Shown here: positions 8,152 to 15,853 of the stretch, piece after piece
Layout of the letters: every line of letters begins with the position of its first letter
Numbering within the stretch: position 1 is the first letter of the stretch
Assembly (NCBI RefSeq): GCF_016093545.1
Contig: NZ_JADKYX010000012.1
Location: 142,989 to 206,988 of the forward strand
Direction of reading: 5' to 3'
From: Massilia rhizosphaerae
Lineage (GTDB): Bacteria > Pseudomonadota > Gammaproteobacteria > Burkholderiales > Burkholderiaceae_D
DNA: 64,000 bases
Notes under the pieces: generated by a model
Databases searched by the model: none
Seen by the model: only the letters and a program-made list of their open reading frames with translations
Told to the model about the DNA's origin: nothing
Program-made: the position numbers and the translations under genes

Positions 8152-9048
8152 ATGAAAAAGTTTAACACGCCCCATAACGGGTTCCAGCGGGCACGTCTGA
8201 TGCTCGTGATTGCCCTCATCGCACTGCTGAGCGCCTGCAGCGCGGTCCGCTTCACCTACAACCACGGCGACACGCTGCTGTACTGGTGGCTCAACGCTTA
8301 TCTCGATCTCGACAGCGACCAATCCGACTGGGTCAAGAAAGACATCGACAACCTGTTCCAGTGGCACCGCACGACGCAGCTGCGCGATTACGCGGGCCTG
8401 ATGGCCAAGATGCAGCGCCAGCTCGGCGACGGCAACGTGACCCAGGACGAACTGCTGTCCGACTACCGCGACATCAAGGCGAGGACGGAGCTGCTGGCCT
8501 TCAAGGCGTTACCGCAACTGGCCGACCTGGCGATGTCGATCAAGCCGGACCAGATCGCCCAGATGGAAAAAAAATTCGCCAAGAACAATGCGGACTTCCG
8601 CAGGAAATTCATGAGCGGCAGTCTCGACGACCAGCACGAAGCCCGTTATAAAAAGGCGATGCAGCAGCTGGAACTGTGGTTCGGCAGTTTCAGCCGCGAC
8701 CAGGAAACGGCCCTGCGCAAGGCGTCCGACGCGCGCCCGCTCGACAACGAGATCTGGCTGCAGGAACGCGTGATGCGCCAGAAGAAAATCGTCGCGCTGC
8801 TGCAGCGCATCCACCGGGACAAGTTGAACAAGGAACAGACGATGGCGGCGATCCACAGCCTCCTGCGCGACTTCTTCGACCGCATGGACGCGCCGGACCG
8901 CAAGGCCTTCTTCGACGCCTATATCGACAGCACGTCGACATTCATCCTGACGGCGATCCGCATCACGACGCCGGATCAGAGAGCCCATGCGCAGAAACGC
9001 ATGCAGGGGTGGATCGACGATTTCAATACCCTTGCGACCGAGCGGTAG
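8152..9048 (+). CDS. DUF6279-type lipoprotein
   Basis: A 298-residue predicted lipoprotein. Start ATG 8152 is chosen because it puts a basic stretch and hydrophobic segment (LMLVIALIALLSAC) before the lipobox Cys; upstream in-frame codons overlap glmU's start region. After the signal comes SAVRFTYNHGDTLLYWWLN, typical of a family known from many betaproteobacteria as DUF6279. The mature part is helical and charged, with many Gln/Arg/Lys, suggesting an extended periplasmic protein. Function is unknown. It is divergent from glmU with a 27-bp gap, and rsmD follows in the same direction 30 bp downstream. Confidence 0.8.
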   Translation: MKKFNTPHNGFQRARLMLVIALIALLSACSAVRFTYNHGDTLLYWWLNAYLDLDSDQSDWVKKDIDNLFQWHRTTQLRDYAGLMAKMQRQLGDGNVTQDELLSDYRDIKARTELLAFKALPQLADLAMSIKPDQIAQMEKKFAKNNADFRRKFMSGSLDDQHEARYKKAMQQLELWFGSFSRDQETALRKASDARPLDNEIWLQERVMRQKKIVALLQRIHRDKLNKEQTMAAIHSLLRDFFDRMDAPDRKAFFDAYIDSTSTFILTAIRITTPDQRAHAQKRMQGWIDDFNTLATER

Positions 9049-9078
9049 GACGGACGGCTGCATGCTATATTCCCGCCC

Positions 9079-9741
9079 ATGCAAAAAAAGAAGTCCGCCC
9101 CCTCCCACGCCCGCCGTCCGGGCCCGCCGCAACAAGTCCGCATCATCGGCGGCACCTGGAAACGCACCCCGCTTCCCGTCCTCGACGCCCTCGGCCTGCG
9201 TCCCACGCCCGACCGTGTCCGTGAGACCGTCTTCAACTGGATCAACCACCAGATGGCGGGCGACTGGGACCGTGCCGACTGCCTCGACCTGTTCGCCGGC
9301 AGCGGCGCCCTCGGTTTCGAGGCGGCAAGCCGCGGCGCGCGCGCCGTCACGATGATCGACGCCGTCGGCCCCGTCGTGCGCCAGCTCGAACTGATCAAGG
9401 ACAAGCTCAAGGCGGACAACGTCCGCATCCTGCGCGCCGACGCCCTCGCCGCGGCGCGCGACTTCGTCCAGCGCGGCCAGCGCTTCGACGTGATCTTCCT
9501 CGATCCGCCCTACCAGCAAGATTTCCTCGTCCAGGCCCTGCCGCTCTGCGCGCAGCTGCTGAACGAAGGCGGCCTCGTGTATGCGGAGTCGGGCGAGCGC
9601 CTGCCGTTCGCGACGACGGACGATGCGGCCGATGCCGATGCCGACGTCGGCGACGACGTGCCGGCATGGCTGCAGCCCTGGCAACTGGTGCGCGCCGACA
9701 AGGCCGGCATGGTCCACTACCACCTGTTGAAGTTGCATTAA
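9079..9741 (+). CDS. rsmD: 16S rRNA (guanine(966)-N(2))-methyltransferase
   Basis: RsmD methylates G966 of 16S rRNA in the assembled small subunit. The 220-residue protein has the RsmD start motif QQVRIIGGTWKRTPLPV, then TPDRVRETVFNWI, the SAM-binding LDLFAGSGALGFEAASRGA (about 72-90) and the catalytic DPPY in DVIFLDPPYQQDF. A basic N-terminal extension of about 15 residues fits rRNA binding. An acidic, low-complexity insertion (ATTDDAADADADVGDD) near the C-terminus is unusual but in frame. rsmD next to coaD is the common arrangement in proteobacteria. Confidence 0.97.
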   Translation: MQKKKSAPSHARRPGPPQQVRIIGGTWKRTPLPVLDALGLRPTPDRVRETVFNWINHQMAGDWDRADCLDLFAGSGALGFEAASRGARAVTMIDAVGPVVRQLELIKDKLKADNVRILRADALAAARDFVQRGQRFDVIFLDPPYQQDFLVQALPLCAQLLNEGGLVYAESGERLPFATTDDAADADADVGDDVPAWLQPWQLVRADKAGMVHYHLLKLH

Positions 9742-9862
9742 AACACCGCTTCCCCCCGCAAAACTGCTTAAAAAATAAGCAAATGGAGGACCACCTCGGG
9801 GCGGCTGCCGAAATTTCAGGCATAATGCGCGTCTATTCAGGTGCATTCTCCAGGGAGCCGCA

Positions 9863-10363
9863 ATGGTTGTAGCCGTTTATCCAGGTACGTTCGATCCGCT
9901 CACCCGCGGCCACGAGGATTTGGTGCGTCGCGCATCGGGACTGTTCGACACCCTGGTGGTCGGGGTTGCCGACAGCAAGAACAAGCGTCCCTTCTTCTCG
10001 CTCGCCGAGCGCCTGGAAATCGCCAACGAAGTGCTGGGCCATTATCCGAACGTGAAGGTCGAAAGCTTTTCCGGGCTGTTGAAGGATTTCGTCCGCCAGC
10101 ACGACGCACGGGTGATCGTGCGCGGCCTGCGCGCCGTGTCCGATTTCGAATACGAGTTCCAGATGGCGGGCATGAACCGCTATCTGCTGCCCGACGTCGA
10201 AACCCTGTTCCTGACGCCGTCCGATCAGTACCAATTCATCTCCGGCACCATCGTGCGCGAGATCGCGATGCTGGGCGGCGACGTGTCGAAATTCGTGTTC
10301 CCCTCGGTCGACCGCTGGCTGCAAAAGAAAATCGCCGAGCTGGCCGCCGCCCCGAAAGCGTAA
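9863..10363 (+). CDS. coaD: Phosphopantetheine adenylyltransferase
   Basis: CoaD transfers AMP from ATP to 4'-phosphopantetheine, the penultimate step of coenzyme A synthesis. The 166-residue protein has the expected length and all landmarks of the nucleotidyltransferase fold: YPGTFDPLTRGHEDL (T/HxGH-type motif), RGLRAVSDFEYEFQMAGMN, and the C-terminal ISGTIVREIAMLGGDVSKFV holding the second nucleotide-binding motif. It is followed 13 bp later by a ferredoxin gene, so the two are probably co-transcribed. Confidence 0.98.
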   Translation: MVVAVYPGTFDPLTRGHEDLVRRASGLFDTLVVGVADSKNKRPFFSLAERLEIANEVLGHYPNVKVESFSGLLKDFVRQHDARVIVRGLRAVSDFEYEFQMAGMNRYLLPDVETLFLTPSDQYQFISGTIVREIAMLGGDVSKFVFPSVDRWLQKKIAELAAAPKA

Positions 10364-10376
10364 GGTTGATTCTGTC

Positions 10377-10640
10377 ATGGCATTACTGATTACCGACGAC
10401 TGCATCAATTGCGACGTGTGCGAGCCCGAGTGCCCGAACGAAGCGATCAGCATGGGCGCGGAGTTCTACCAGATCGATCCGCACAAATGCACGGAATGCG
10501 TCGGCCACTTCGACGAGCCGCAATGCCAGCAGGTATGCCCCGTCGCGTGCATCCCGTTCAATCCCGAATGGCGCGAAACGCGCGAAGAACTCCAGGCGAA
10601 ATACGAACGCCTGACCGCGGACAAGGCCAAGGCGGCCTGA
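10377..10640 (+). CDS. YfhL-type 4Fe-4S dicluster ferredoxin
   Basis: An 87-residue ferredoxin that should carry two [4Fe-4S] clusters. The first cluster motif is CINCDVCEPECP; the second is CTECVGHFDEPQCQQVCP, with the longer spacer typical of the Alvin/YfhL type. It acts as a low-potential electron carrier in the cytoplasm; its partner is not known. It follows coaD closely, an arrangement seen in other betaproteobacteria, and ends before a strong terminator. Confidence 0.93.
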   Translation: MALLITDDCINCDVCEPECPNEAISMGAEFYQIDPHKCTECVGHFDEPQCQQVCPVACIPFNPEWRETREELQAKYERLTADKAKAA

Positions 10641-10647
10641 ACGCACG

Positions 10648-10675
10648 AGCCGGCCTTGCGCCGGCTTTTCTTTTT
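10648..10675 (+). terminator. Rho-independent terminator after the ferredoxin gene
   Basis: Stem AGCCGGC (10648-10654) / GCCGGCT (10660-10666) with a 5-base loop, followed by a T-rich run interrupted by one C. It ends the coaD-ferredoxin transcript. The remaining 235 bp up to the chemoreceptor gene are AT-rich toward the end and hold no other gene. Confidence 0.8.
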
Positions 10676-10910
10676 GGCGGCCCCGCATCCGCCACGCATG
10701 TGTTCCAAAAACACAACACTCTCCCGCACTGCCCTGGTGCGCAGCAAACCCGCATTCTCACTCGGAAGGCCGGGGAAGAGGGTTCCGGGATTGTGCTATT
10801 GCAGCAATGAAATAGTTATGAGTCTCTAATTTTGTCAAATTGATCGGTGCTATATTTAATTTGGAAAATTAGCACGCCCATTCTTTTTTTCGGACGAGAG
10901 ACTCAAAATA

Positions 10911-12518
10911 ATGATTAGAAATATGAGTATCGGCCAGCGTCTGGCCATCGGGTTCGGTGTCGTGATTGCCCTGTTGGTGCTGCTGGCAGGGCTTTCGTAT
11001 ATCAGGATCGCCGGCCTGAACAAGGAAATGGACACCCTGGTCAACGTGCGCTACGCCAACACGGTGGCGGCCAACCGCATCAAGGAAGACGTGAGCGAAG
11101 CCACGCGCAGCATGCTCAACGTACTCATCATGACCGATCCGGACCAGATCAAGAAGGAATTGGCGACCACGGAAGCGCGCAGCGCCGGCGCCACCGCCGA
11201 GGTTGCAAAGCTGGCGCAGAGCACGAACGATGCCGAGGCCGCCGCGATCCTGAAGGCGCTGGCCGCCATCCAGAACAAATTCCTGCCGGCGCAAACAGCC
11301 TTCATCAAGCTCGTCGACGACGACAAGAAGGACGAGGCAATGGTCAAGTTCATGTTCTCGCTGCGCCCGCAGCAGACGCGTTACTTCGAACAGCTGGACA
11401 AATTCGTCGCCTGGCAAAACGCCGCGATGCACCAGGCCGGCGCCAATACGGCCGCCGTCACAGAGCGCACGCAAATGCTGATCCTGGCGCTGACGGCGAT
11501 CGCGGCGGCGCTGTCGCTGGGCGTCGCCTGGCTGGCCACGCGCAGCATCACCCGACCGCTGGGGCAGGTGGTGGACATCGCGCGCCGCGTCGCCGACGGC
11601 GATCTCACGAGCGACATCGCGGTCGACAGCCGCGACGAGGCGGGCCAGATGATGGAAGCGCTGCGCCACATGAACGCCAGCTTGATCCGCATCGTCGGCG
11701 AAGTGCGCACGAGTACCGAATCGATGTCCTGCGCGTCCGGAGAAATTGCCAGCGGCAACCAGGACCTGTCGACGCGCACGGAATCCCAGGCCATGTCCCT
11801 GGCCCAGACGTCGAGTTCGATGCGCGCGCTGACCGGCACCGTGCAGCAGAACGCGGACAATGCGCGCCAGGCCAATATGCTGGCGGCCCAGGCGTCCGAA
11901 GTGGCGGCGCGCGGCGGGTCCGTCGTCTCGCACGTGGTCGAGACGATGGGGTCGATCACGGCGTCGTCGAAAAAAATCGTCGACATCATCGGCGTGATCG
12001 ACGGTATCGCCTTCCAGACGAATATCCTCGCGCTGAATGCGGCGGTCGAGGCCGCGCGCGCGGGCGAGCAGGGGCGCGGTTTCGCCGTCGTCGCCTCCGA
12101 AGTGCGCAGCCTGGCGCAACGTTCCGCCGCCGCCGCCAAGGAGATCAAGCTGCTGATCGGCGATTCGGTGGATAAAGTCAAAGAGGGCAGCACGCTCGTC
12201 GAACAAGCTGGCGTGACGATGGCGGAGGTCGTCGAAAGCGTGCGCCGCGTCACCGACATCATGGGAGAGATTACGGCCGCCAGCGTCGAGCAAAGCGCCG
12301 GCATCGCCCAGGTCAGCCAGACCATCGTCGCGATGGACGAGACGACGCAGCAGAATGCCGCGCTCGTCGAGCAGGCGGCGGCGGCGGCCGCGTCGATGCA
12401 GGAACAGGCGCAGCACCTGGCGCGCGCCGTCAGCGTGTTCAAGCTGCAAAATGGCGGCACCGACACGCCGGCGGCGCCGCGCCGGACCCGAACTACCCAG
12501 GCACTGGCCGCGGCCTGA
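10911..12518 (+). CDS. Methyl-accepting chemotaxis protein
   Basis: A 535-residue inner-membrane chemoreceptor. A first transmembrane segment lies at about residues 10-32 (LAIGFGVVIALLVLLAGLSY), a periplasmic sensor of about 150 residues of the four-helix-bundle type follows, and a second transmembrane segment lies at about 187-207. A HAMP domain (RSITRPLGQVVDIARRVADG) and the coiled-coil signalling domain follow, whose hairpin tip reads GIAFQTNILALNAAVEAARA. The Ala-rich C-terminus lacks an NWETF-type CheR/CheB tether. The ligand cannot be inferred. It is a stand-alone gene; no che operon is nearby. Confidence 0.95.
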   Translation: MIRNMSIGQRLAIGFGVVIALLVLLAGLSYIRIAGLNKEMDTLVNVRYANTVAANRIKEDVSEATRSMLNVLIMTDPDQIKKELATTEARSAGATAEVAKLAQSTNDAEAAAILKALAAIQNKFLPAQTAFIKLVDDDKKDEAMVKFMFSLRPQQTRYFEQLDKFVAWQNAAMHQAGANTAAVTERTQMLILALTAIAAALSLGVAWLATRSITRPLGQVVDIARRVADGDLTSDIAVDSRDEAGQMMEALRHMNASLIRIVGEVRTSTESMSCASGEIASGNQDLSTRTESQAMSLAQTSSSMRALTGTVQQNADNARQANMLAAQASEVAARGGSVVSHVVETMGSITASSKKIVDIIGVIDGIAFQTNILALNAAVEAARAGEQGRGFAVVASEVRSLAQRSAAAAKEIKLLIGDSVDKVKEGSTLVEQAGVTMAEVVESVRRVTDIMGEITAASVEQSAGIAQVSQTIVAMDETTQQNAALVEQAAAAAASMQEQAQHLARAVSVFKLQNGGTDTPAAPRRTRTTQALAAA

Positions 12519-12569
12519 ACCGCGGCCTTCGATTTTTACAACGACAGCGCTTCCATCAAGGAGACAACC

Positions 12570-13172
12570 ATGACTACCACCCGATTCGCCATCAAGGGCC
12601 TGCTCGCCGGCGCCATCCTCACGCTGGCCGCCAGCCTGCCGGCGGTTGCCGCCGTCGTCGACGTCAGCGGCTACAAATTCGACGACGTGACCAAGGTCGC
12701 CGGCAAGGATTTGAAGTTGAACGGCGCGGGCATGCGCACCAAGTTCATCATCAAGGTCTATGCGGCCGGCCTGTACCTGCCGGAAAAGAAGAACAACACG
12801 GCCGAGATCCTCAAGGAAGAGGGCCCGCGCCGCGTGACCCTGCAAATGGCGCGCGACATTTCGTCGGAGGATTTCGGCAGGGCGTTCATGGATGGCTTGA
12901 ACGAAAACATCGACAGGGCGGAAAAGCAGCGGATCGTGTCCCAAATCAGCAAGATGGGAGAATTGTTCGCCTCCGTCGACGGCCTCAAGAAGGGTGACGT
13001 GCTGCACCTGGACTGGATCCCGGGCACGGGCACGCAAGCCGAGCTGAACGGCCAGAAGCTGGGCGGCCCTATCCCCGACATCAATTTCTACAACGCGATC
13101 CTGCGCATCTGGCTGGGCGACAAGCCGGTCGACCGCTCGCTCAAGCCGGCGCTGCTGGGCGAAGCCAAGTAA
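12570..13172 (+). CDS. Chalcone isomerase-fold periplasmic protein
   Basis: A 200-residue protein with a cleavable signal peptide (LLAGAILTLAASLPAVAAVV, cut near residue 27). The mature part matches the bacterial chalcone-isomerase-like family: KVAGKDLKLNGAGMRTKF, then KVYAAGLYLPEK and RDISSEDFGRAFMDGLNENI. Members in bacteria are not known to act on chalcones; their role is unclear, perhaps lipid or fatty-acid binding. A good ribosome site (AAGGAG) precedes the start. It lies 51 bp after the chemoreceptor gene and may be co-transcribed. A strong terminator follows. Confidence 0.85.
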   Translation: MTTTRFAIKGLLAGAILTLAASLPAVAAVVDVSGYKFDDVTKVAGKDLKLNGAGMRTKFIIKVYAAGLYLPEKKNNTAEILKEEGPRRVTLQMARDISSEDFGRAFMDGLNENIDRAEKQRIVSQISKMGELFASVDGLKKGDVLHLDWIPGTGTQAELNGQKLGGPIPDINFYNAILRIWLGDKPVDRSLKPALLGEAK

Positions 13173-13189
13173 GCCTCATGACCCCGCGC

Positions 13190-13226
13190 AACGCGGCCCC
13201 GGGCAACCGGCGGCCGCGTTTTTTTT
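13190..13226 (+). terminator. Rho-independent terminator
   Basis: Stem AACGCGGCC (13190-13198) / GGCCGCGTT (13212-13220) followed by eight Ts. It ends the chalcone-isomerase-like transcript. Confidence 0.85.
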
Positions 13227-13695
13227 CGCTCCGTAATTTTTACTGCGTACCGTTCGGTTTTCTGGATGAAGGGGGAGGCCTGCCGGCGCGCGGACGCCTC
13301 TGGCGGCGCATCCGTTCGACATGATCGATGATTACGATAACTCATTCATGTCTCGAAACCATTCGTGAACTTCGTATATTTTACGTATAACGTTGATTAA
13401 AATCCGTACATTTTCATCAATTTCTTCGATTTGAACAATATTTTTCAAACATTTTTTGAAATTTCCACGAGTTCGGCAACTTCCGCGATATGCCATCAAC
13501 ATAGAACGATACGCTCTCAACATGACGACAACTCATCCATTTACCTATCATCGATCTTTTGAGATGGATGTATCGTATCGACTAATTGTTAAATCGAACC
13601 GGCAAAAAACGACGTGACAAGCAGAGCGACCGCGAGTTACCCGCGACGGGTGAGACTGGATTACGTTTCGGGGCCGGATGCGCCGGAAGCAGGGC
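13227..13695. other. AT-rich non-coding stretch
   Basis: About 470 bases without a supportable gene. From about 13320 to 13620 the DNA is strikingly AT-rich for this genome and full of short inverted repeats, such as TTCAAA-N5-TTTGAA near 13445-13461 and CATCC/GGATG around 13540-13570. Short frames on the minus strand here (63 and 85 codons) lack ribosome sites and family resemblance. It could hold a small RNA or a binding region for a silencing protein, but no specific feature can be assigned. Confidence 0.5.
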
Positions 13696-13697
13696 CG

Positions 13698-13734
13698 AAA
13701 AAAAAGCGGCGCCCGGTCATCCGGACGCCGCTTT
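13698..13734 (-). terminator. Rho-independent terminator of the small membrane protein gene
   Basis: Stem AAAGCGGCG (13703-13711) / CGCCGCTTT (13726-13734) with an inner CCGG/CCGG pair. Read on the minus strand it is followed by eight Ts (plus-strand As 13698-13705). It lies 35 bases past the stop codon of the minus-strand gene at 13769. Confidence 0.85.
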
Positions 13735-13768
13735 CGAGAATGAAGCTGTGTAAACTAAACCGTATGGA

Positions 13769-14005
13769 TCAGTGCGATCCCACGACGGCAGCGGCCTGCG
13801 CGCGCTGCTTGCGGCGCGCGGCCAGCTCATCCTTCGTGGGGCGCGGGCGCACGACCAGCACCAGCGCACGGGCGATGCCGATCAGGAGGGGGCGGAAGAA
13901 CATCACGAGGCCGCCCAGCAGGGTCAGCTGGACCATGACGAACAGCACGTGGGTGAAAGGCAGGGCCATCACCGGCGTCTGGAAAAGGGTAGCTGAGAAG
14001 GACAT
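13769..14005 (-). CDS. Small membrane protein, unknown function
   Basis: A 78-residue protein. Start ATG 14005 is preferred over the upstream ATG at 14059 because CGAGG precedes it at proper spacing. One long hydrophobic region (VMALPFTHVLFVMVQLTLLG, then GLVMFFRPLLIGIARALVLV) could form two membrane segments; the C-terminal 30 residues are basic and probably cytoplasmic. I do not recognise a family. It is divergent from the LysR-type gene and has its own terminator. Confidence 0.65.
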   Translation of the reverse strand: MSFSATLFQTPVMALPFTHVLFVMVQLTLLGGLVMFFRPLLIGIARALVLVVRPRPTKDELAARRKQRAQAAAVVGSH

Positions 14006-14046
14006 GGCAAGCCTCGGAGTGGCAATCTGATCTATTCGTTCGATGT

Positions 14047-14091
14047 CACTATAGTGCAACGCAACATATAAATCTAATTACACTTTGTAAT
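14047..14091. promoter_or_regulatory. Palindromes upstream of the LysR-type gene
   Basis: In the 171-bp divergent gap, CACTATAGTG (14047-14056) is a perfect palindrome, and ATTAC-N5-GTAAT (14077-14091) is an interrupted dyad of LysR-box type (it contains T-N11-A). They are plausible autoregulatory sites for the LysR protein. Confidence 0.45.
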
Positions 14092-14176
14092 AGCTATTAT
14101 ATTGATCGTGAATGGAAATCGAGTACACTTGGCATACCCATGAACCATTTTTATTGCCAGTCCTGAACGGAGTCCC

Positions 14177-15157
14177 ATGAGCTTCCTCACGCTTGATCTG
14201 AACCTGCTCCGCGTCTTCGACGCCGTCATGACCGAGCAAAACCTCACGCGCGCCGCCGGCCACCTCGCGATGACGCAGCCGGCCGTCTCCAACGCCATCA
14301 AACGCTTGCGCGAAAGCCTCGGCGACGAGTTGCTGATCCGCACGGCGTACGGCGTCAAGCCGACGCCGCGCGCGGAAGCGCTGTGGCCGGCCGTGCGCCA
14401 GGCCCTGGCCGCGCTGGAAGCGGCCGTGATGCCGGAAACCTTCGACGTGTCGAAGGCCCAGGCGACGTTCCGCATGGCGATGGCCGACGCCACCGCCGCG
14501 CTGTGGCTGCCGTCGCTCGTGCGGTCGATCGAAAAAGAGGCGCCGTGCGTCAATATCCGCATGGTGCCGCTGACCACACGCGAACCGCGCCCCATGCTGC
14601 TGCGCGGCGACATCGACCTGGCCGTCGGCTTCTTCCCCGGCGTCGCGGCCCAGTTGTCGTACGAAACGGGCTCGCCGATCCGCCACGAGCGCCTATATTC
14701 CGGCGAATACGTGGTCGTGATGCGCAAGAATCACCCGCTCGCCCAGGGCAAGCTCGACCTGGACGATTATTGCAAGTCGAACCACCTGCTCGTGAGCTTT
14801 TCCGGCCGCGCCCACGGTCTCGTCGACGAAGCGCTGGCGCAGATCGGCCGCGAACGGCGCATCCTGCTGACCGTGAACCAATTCTTCACGGCGGGCCGCG
14901 TCGTCGCGAATTCCGACCTCGTGACAGTGCTGCCCAAGCACCTGATCGCGTCGACGGGCGCCGCCGAACAACTGACTTGGCGCGAGTTGCCGTTCCAGCT
15001 GCCGGCCGTCCACCTGGACATGCTGTGGCACGAACGCGACGGCCGCAGCCCGGCGCACCGCTGGTTGCGCAAGAACCTGGAAAACCTGTCCGCCACGGCG
15101 CAAAAAATGGTGCCGCAGCGGTCGGAAGCGTCGGAAAAGATGGAAAGAATTGCCTGA
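14177..15157 (+). CDS. LysR family transcriptional regulator
   Basis: A 326-residue regulator. The N-terminal winged HTH (about 1-65) reads LDLNLLRVFDAVMTEQNLTR, then AAGHLAMTQPAVSNAIKRLR, in the NodD/SyrM-like style. The C-terminal periplasmic-binding-like effector domain covers about 95-300. The protein is slightly longer than the usual 300, with a basic/acidic tail. A ribosome site (ACGGAG) precedes the ATG. Its target is unknown; the divergent small membrane protein gene is one candidate. Confidence 0.92.
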   Translation: MSFLTLDLNLLRVFDAVMTEQNLTRAAGHLAMTQPAVSNAIKRLRESLGDELLIRTAYGVKPTPRAEALWPAVRQALAALEAAVMPETFDVSKAQATFRMAMADATAALWLPSLVRSIEKEAPCVNIRMVPLTTREPRPMLLRGDIDLAVGFFPGVAAQLSYETGSPIRHERLYSGEYVVVMRKNHPLAQGKLDLDDYCKSNHLLVSFSGRAHGLVDEALAQIGRERRILLTVNQFFTAGRVVANSDLVTVLPKHLIASTGAAEQLTWRELPFQLPAVHLDMLWHERDGRSPAHRWLRKNLENLSATAQKMVPQRSEASEKMERIA

Positions 15158-15161
15158 TGAC

Positions 15162-15189
15162 GCATCGCCCCGCCTGGCCGGGGCGATGT
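15162..15189. terminator. Hairpin between convergent LysR and Lrp-type genes
   Basis: Stem CATCGCCCCG (15163-15172) / CGGGGCGATG (15179-15188), loop of six. It fills the 34-bp gap between two convergent genes. The T-tract is poor on both sides, so it is a terminator only by position. Confidence 0.5.
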
Positions 15190-15191
15190 GC

Positions 15192-15647
15192 TTATTTGAT
15201 GGGCAGTTTGGTCGTGTTCTTGACCTCTTCCATCACGGCATACGTGTGCGTTTCGCGCACACCTTTCTGCAGTAGTGTCTTGCCGAGGAATTCGCGGTAA
15301 GCTGCCATATCCTTGACGCGCGCCTTGACGAGGTAATCGAAGCCGCCGGCCACCATGTGGCACTCGAGCACTTCCGGGATCAGCTGGACGCTCTGCTTGA
15401 AGGCATCGAAGACTTCCGGGGTCGTGCGGTCCAGCACCACTTCGATGAACACGAGCAGCGACACATCCAGCAGCTGCGGGTTCAACTGGGCGGTATAGCC
15501 CATGATGTAACCGGACTCGTGCAACTTGCGCACCCGCTCGAGGCAGGCGGCGGGCGACAGGTTGACCCGGGCGGCCAGTTCGACGTTGCTGATACGCCCG
15601 TCGCTCTGCAGTTCGGCCAGGATTTTCTTGCTGATCTTGTCCAGCAT
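15192..15647 (-). CDS. Lrp-type regulator, probable PutR-like regulator of putA
   Basis: A 151-residue Lrp protein: N-terminal HTH with LDKISKKILAELQSDGRISN and VELAARVNLSPAACLERVR, then a RAM domain with VAGGFDYLVKARVKDMAAY. It sits divergent from putA. PutA here lacks the RHH DNA-binding domain that lets enterobacterial PutA repress its own gene, so a separate regulator is needed. In alphaproteobacteria and others an Lrp-type PutR does that job, activated by proline. The role here is inferred from context. Confidence 0.9.
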   Translation of the reverse strand: MLDKISKKILAELQSDGRISNVELAARVNLSPAACLERVRKLHESGYIMGYTAQLNPQLLDVSLLVFIEVVLDRTTPEVFDAFKQSVQLIPEVLECHMVAGGFDYLVKARVKDMAAYREFLGKTLLQKGVRETHTYAVMEEVKNTTKLPIK

Positions 15648-15674
15648 CTTGTTCTCTCTCCACTATAAATATTA

Positions 15675-15697
15675 TTTGGTGAAATTCTCTCACCAAA
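15675..15697. promoter_or_regulatory. Operator-like palindrome between lrp-type gene and putA
   Basis: Perfect inverted repeat TTTGGTGA-N7-TCACCAAA (15675-15682 / 15690-15697), 27 bp before the Lrp-type start codon and in the divergent region with putA. Lrp-family dimers bind such 15-23 bp dyads, so this is the best candidate for the proline-responsive operator. Confidence 0.6.
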
Positions 15698-15853
15698 AAC
15701 TATCTATTGCTAGTCTTCTCTAAAAACAGAATTAATCCAGAAGATTTCCTTCTACAATCGAATCATTGATCCGCACTCGAACGACGCGCCGGCCGTGGCT
15801 ACGGTGCGGCGCGTTTTGCTGGCGGTCGCCCTTTCACTTTTTTCTGAGCGTCC

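Noticed and set aside
10869..13037. A 722-codon minus-strand frame opposite the chemoreceptor and chalcone-isomerase-like genes
   Set aside because: Spans two real genes and a gap, no family motifs, shadow-type composition.
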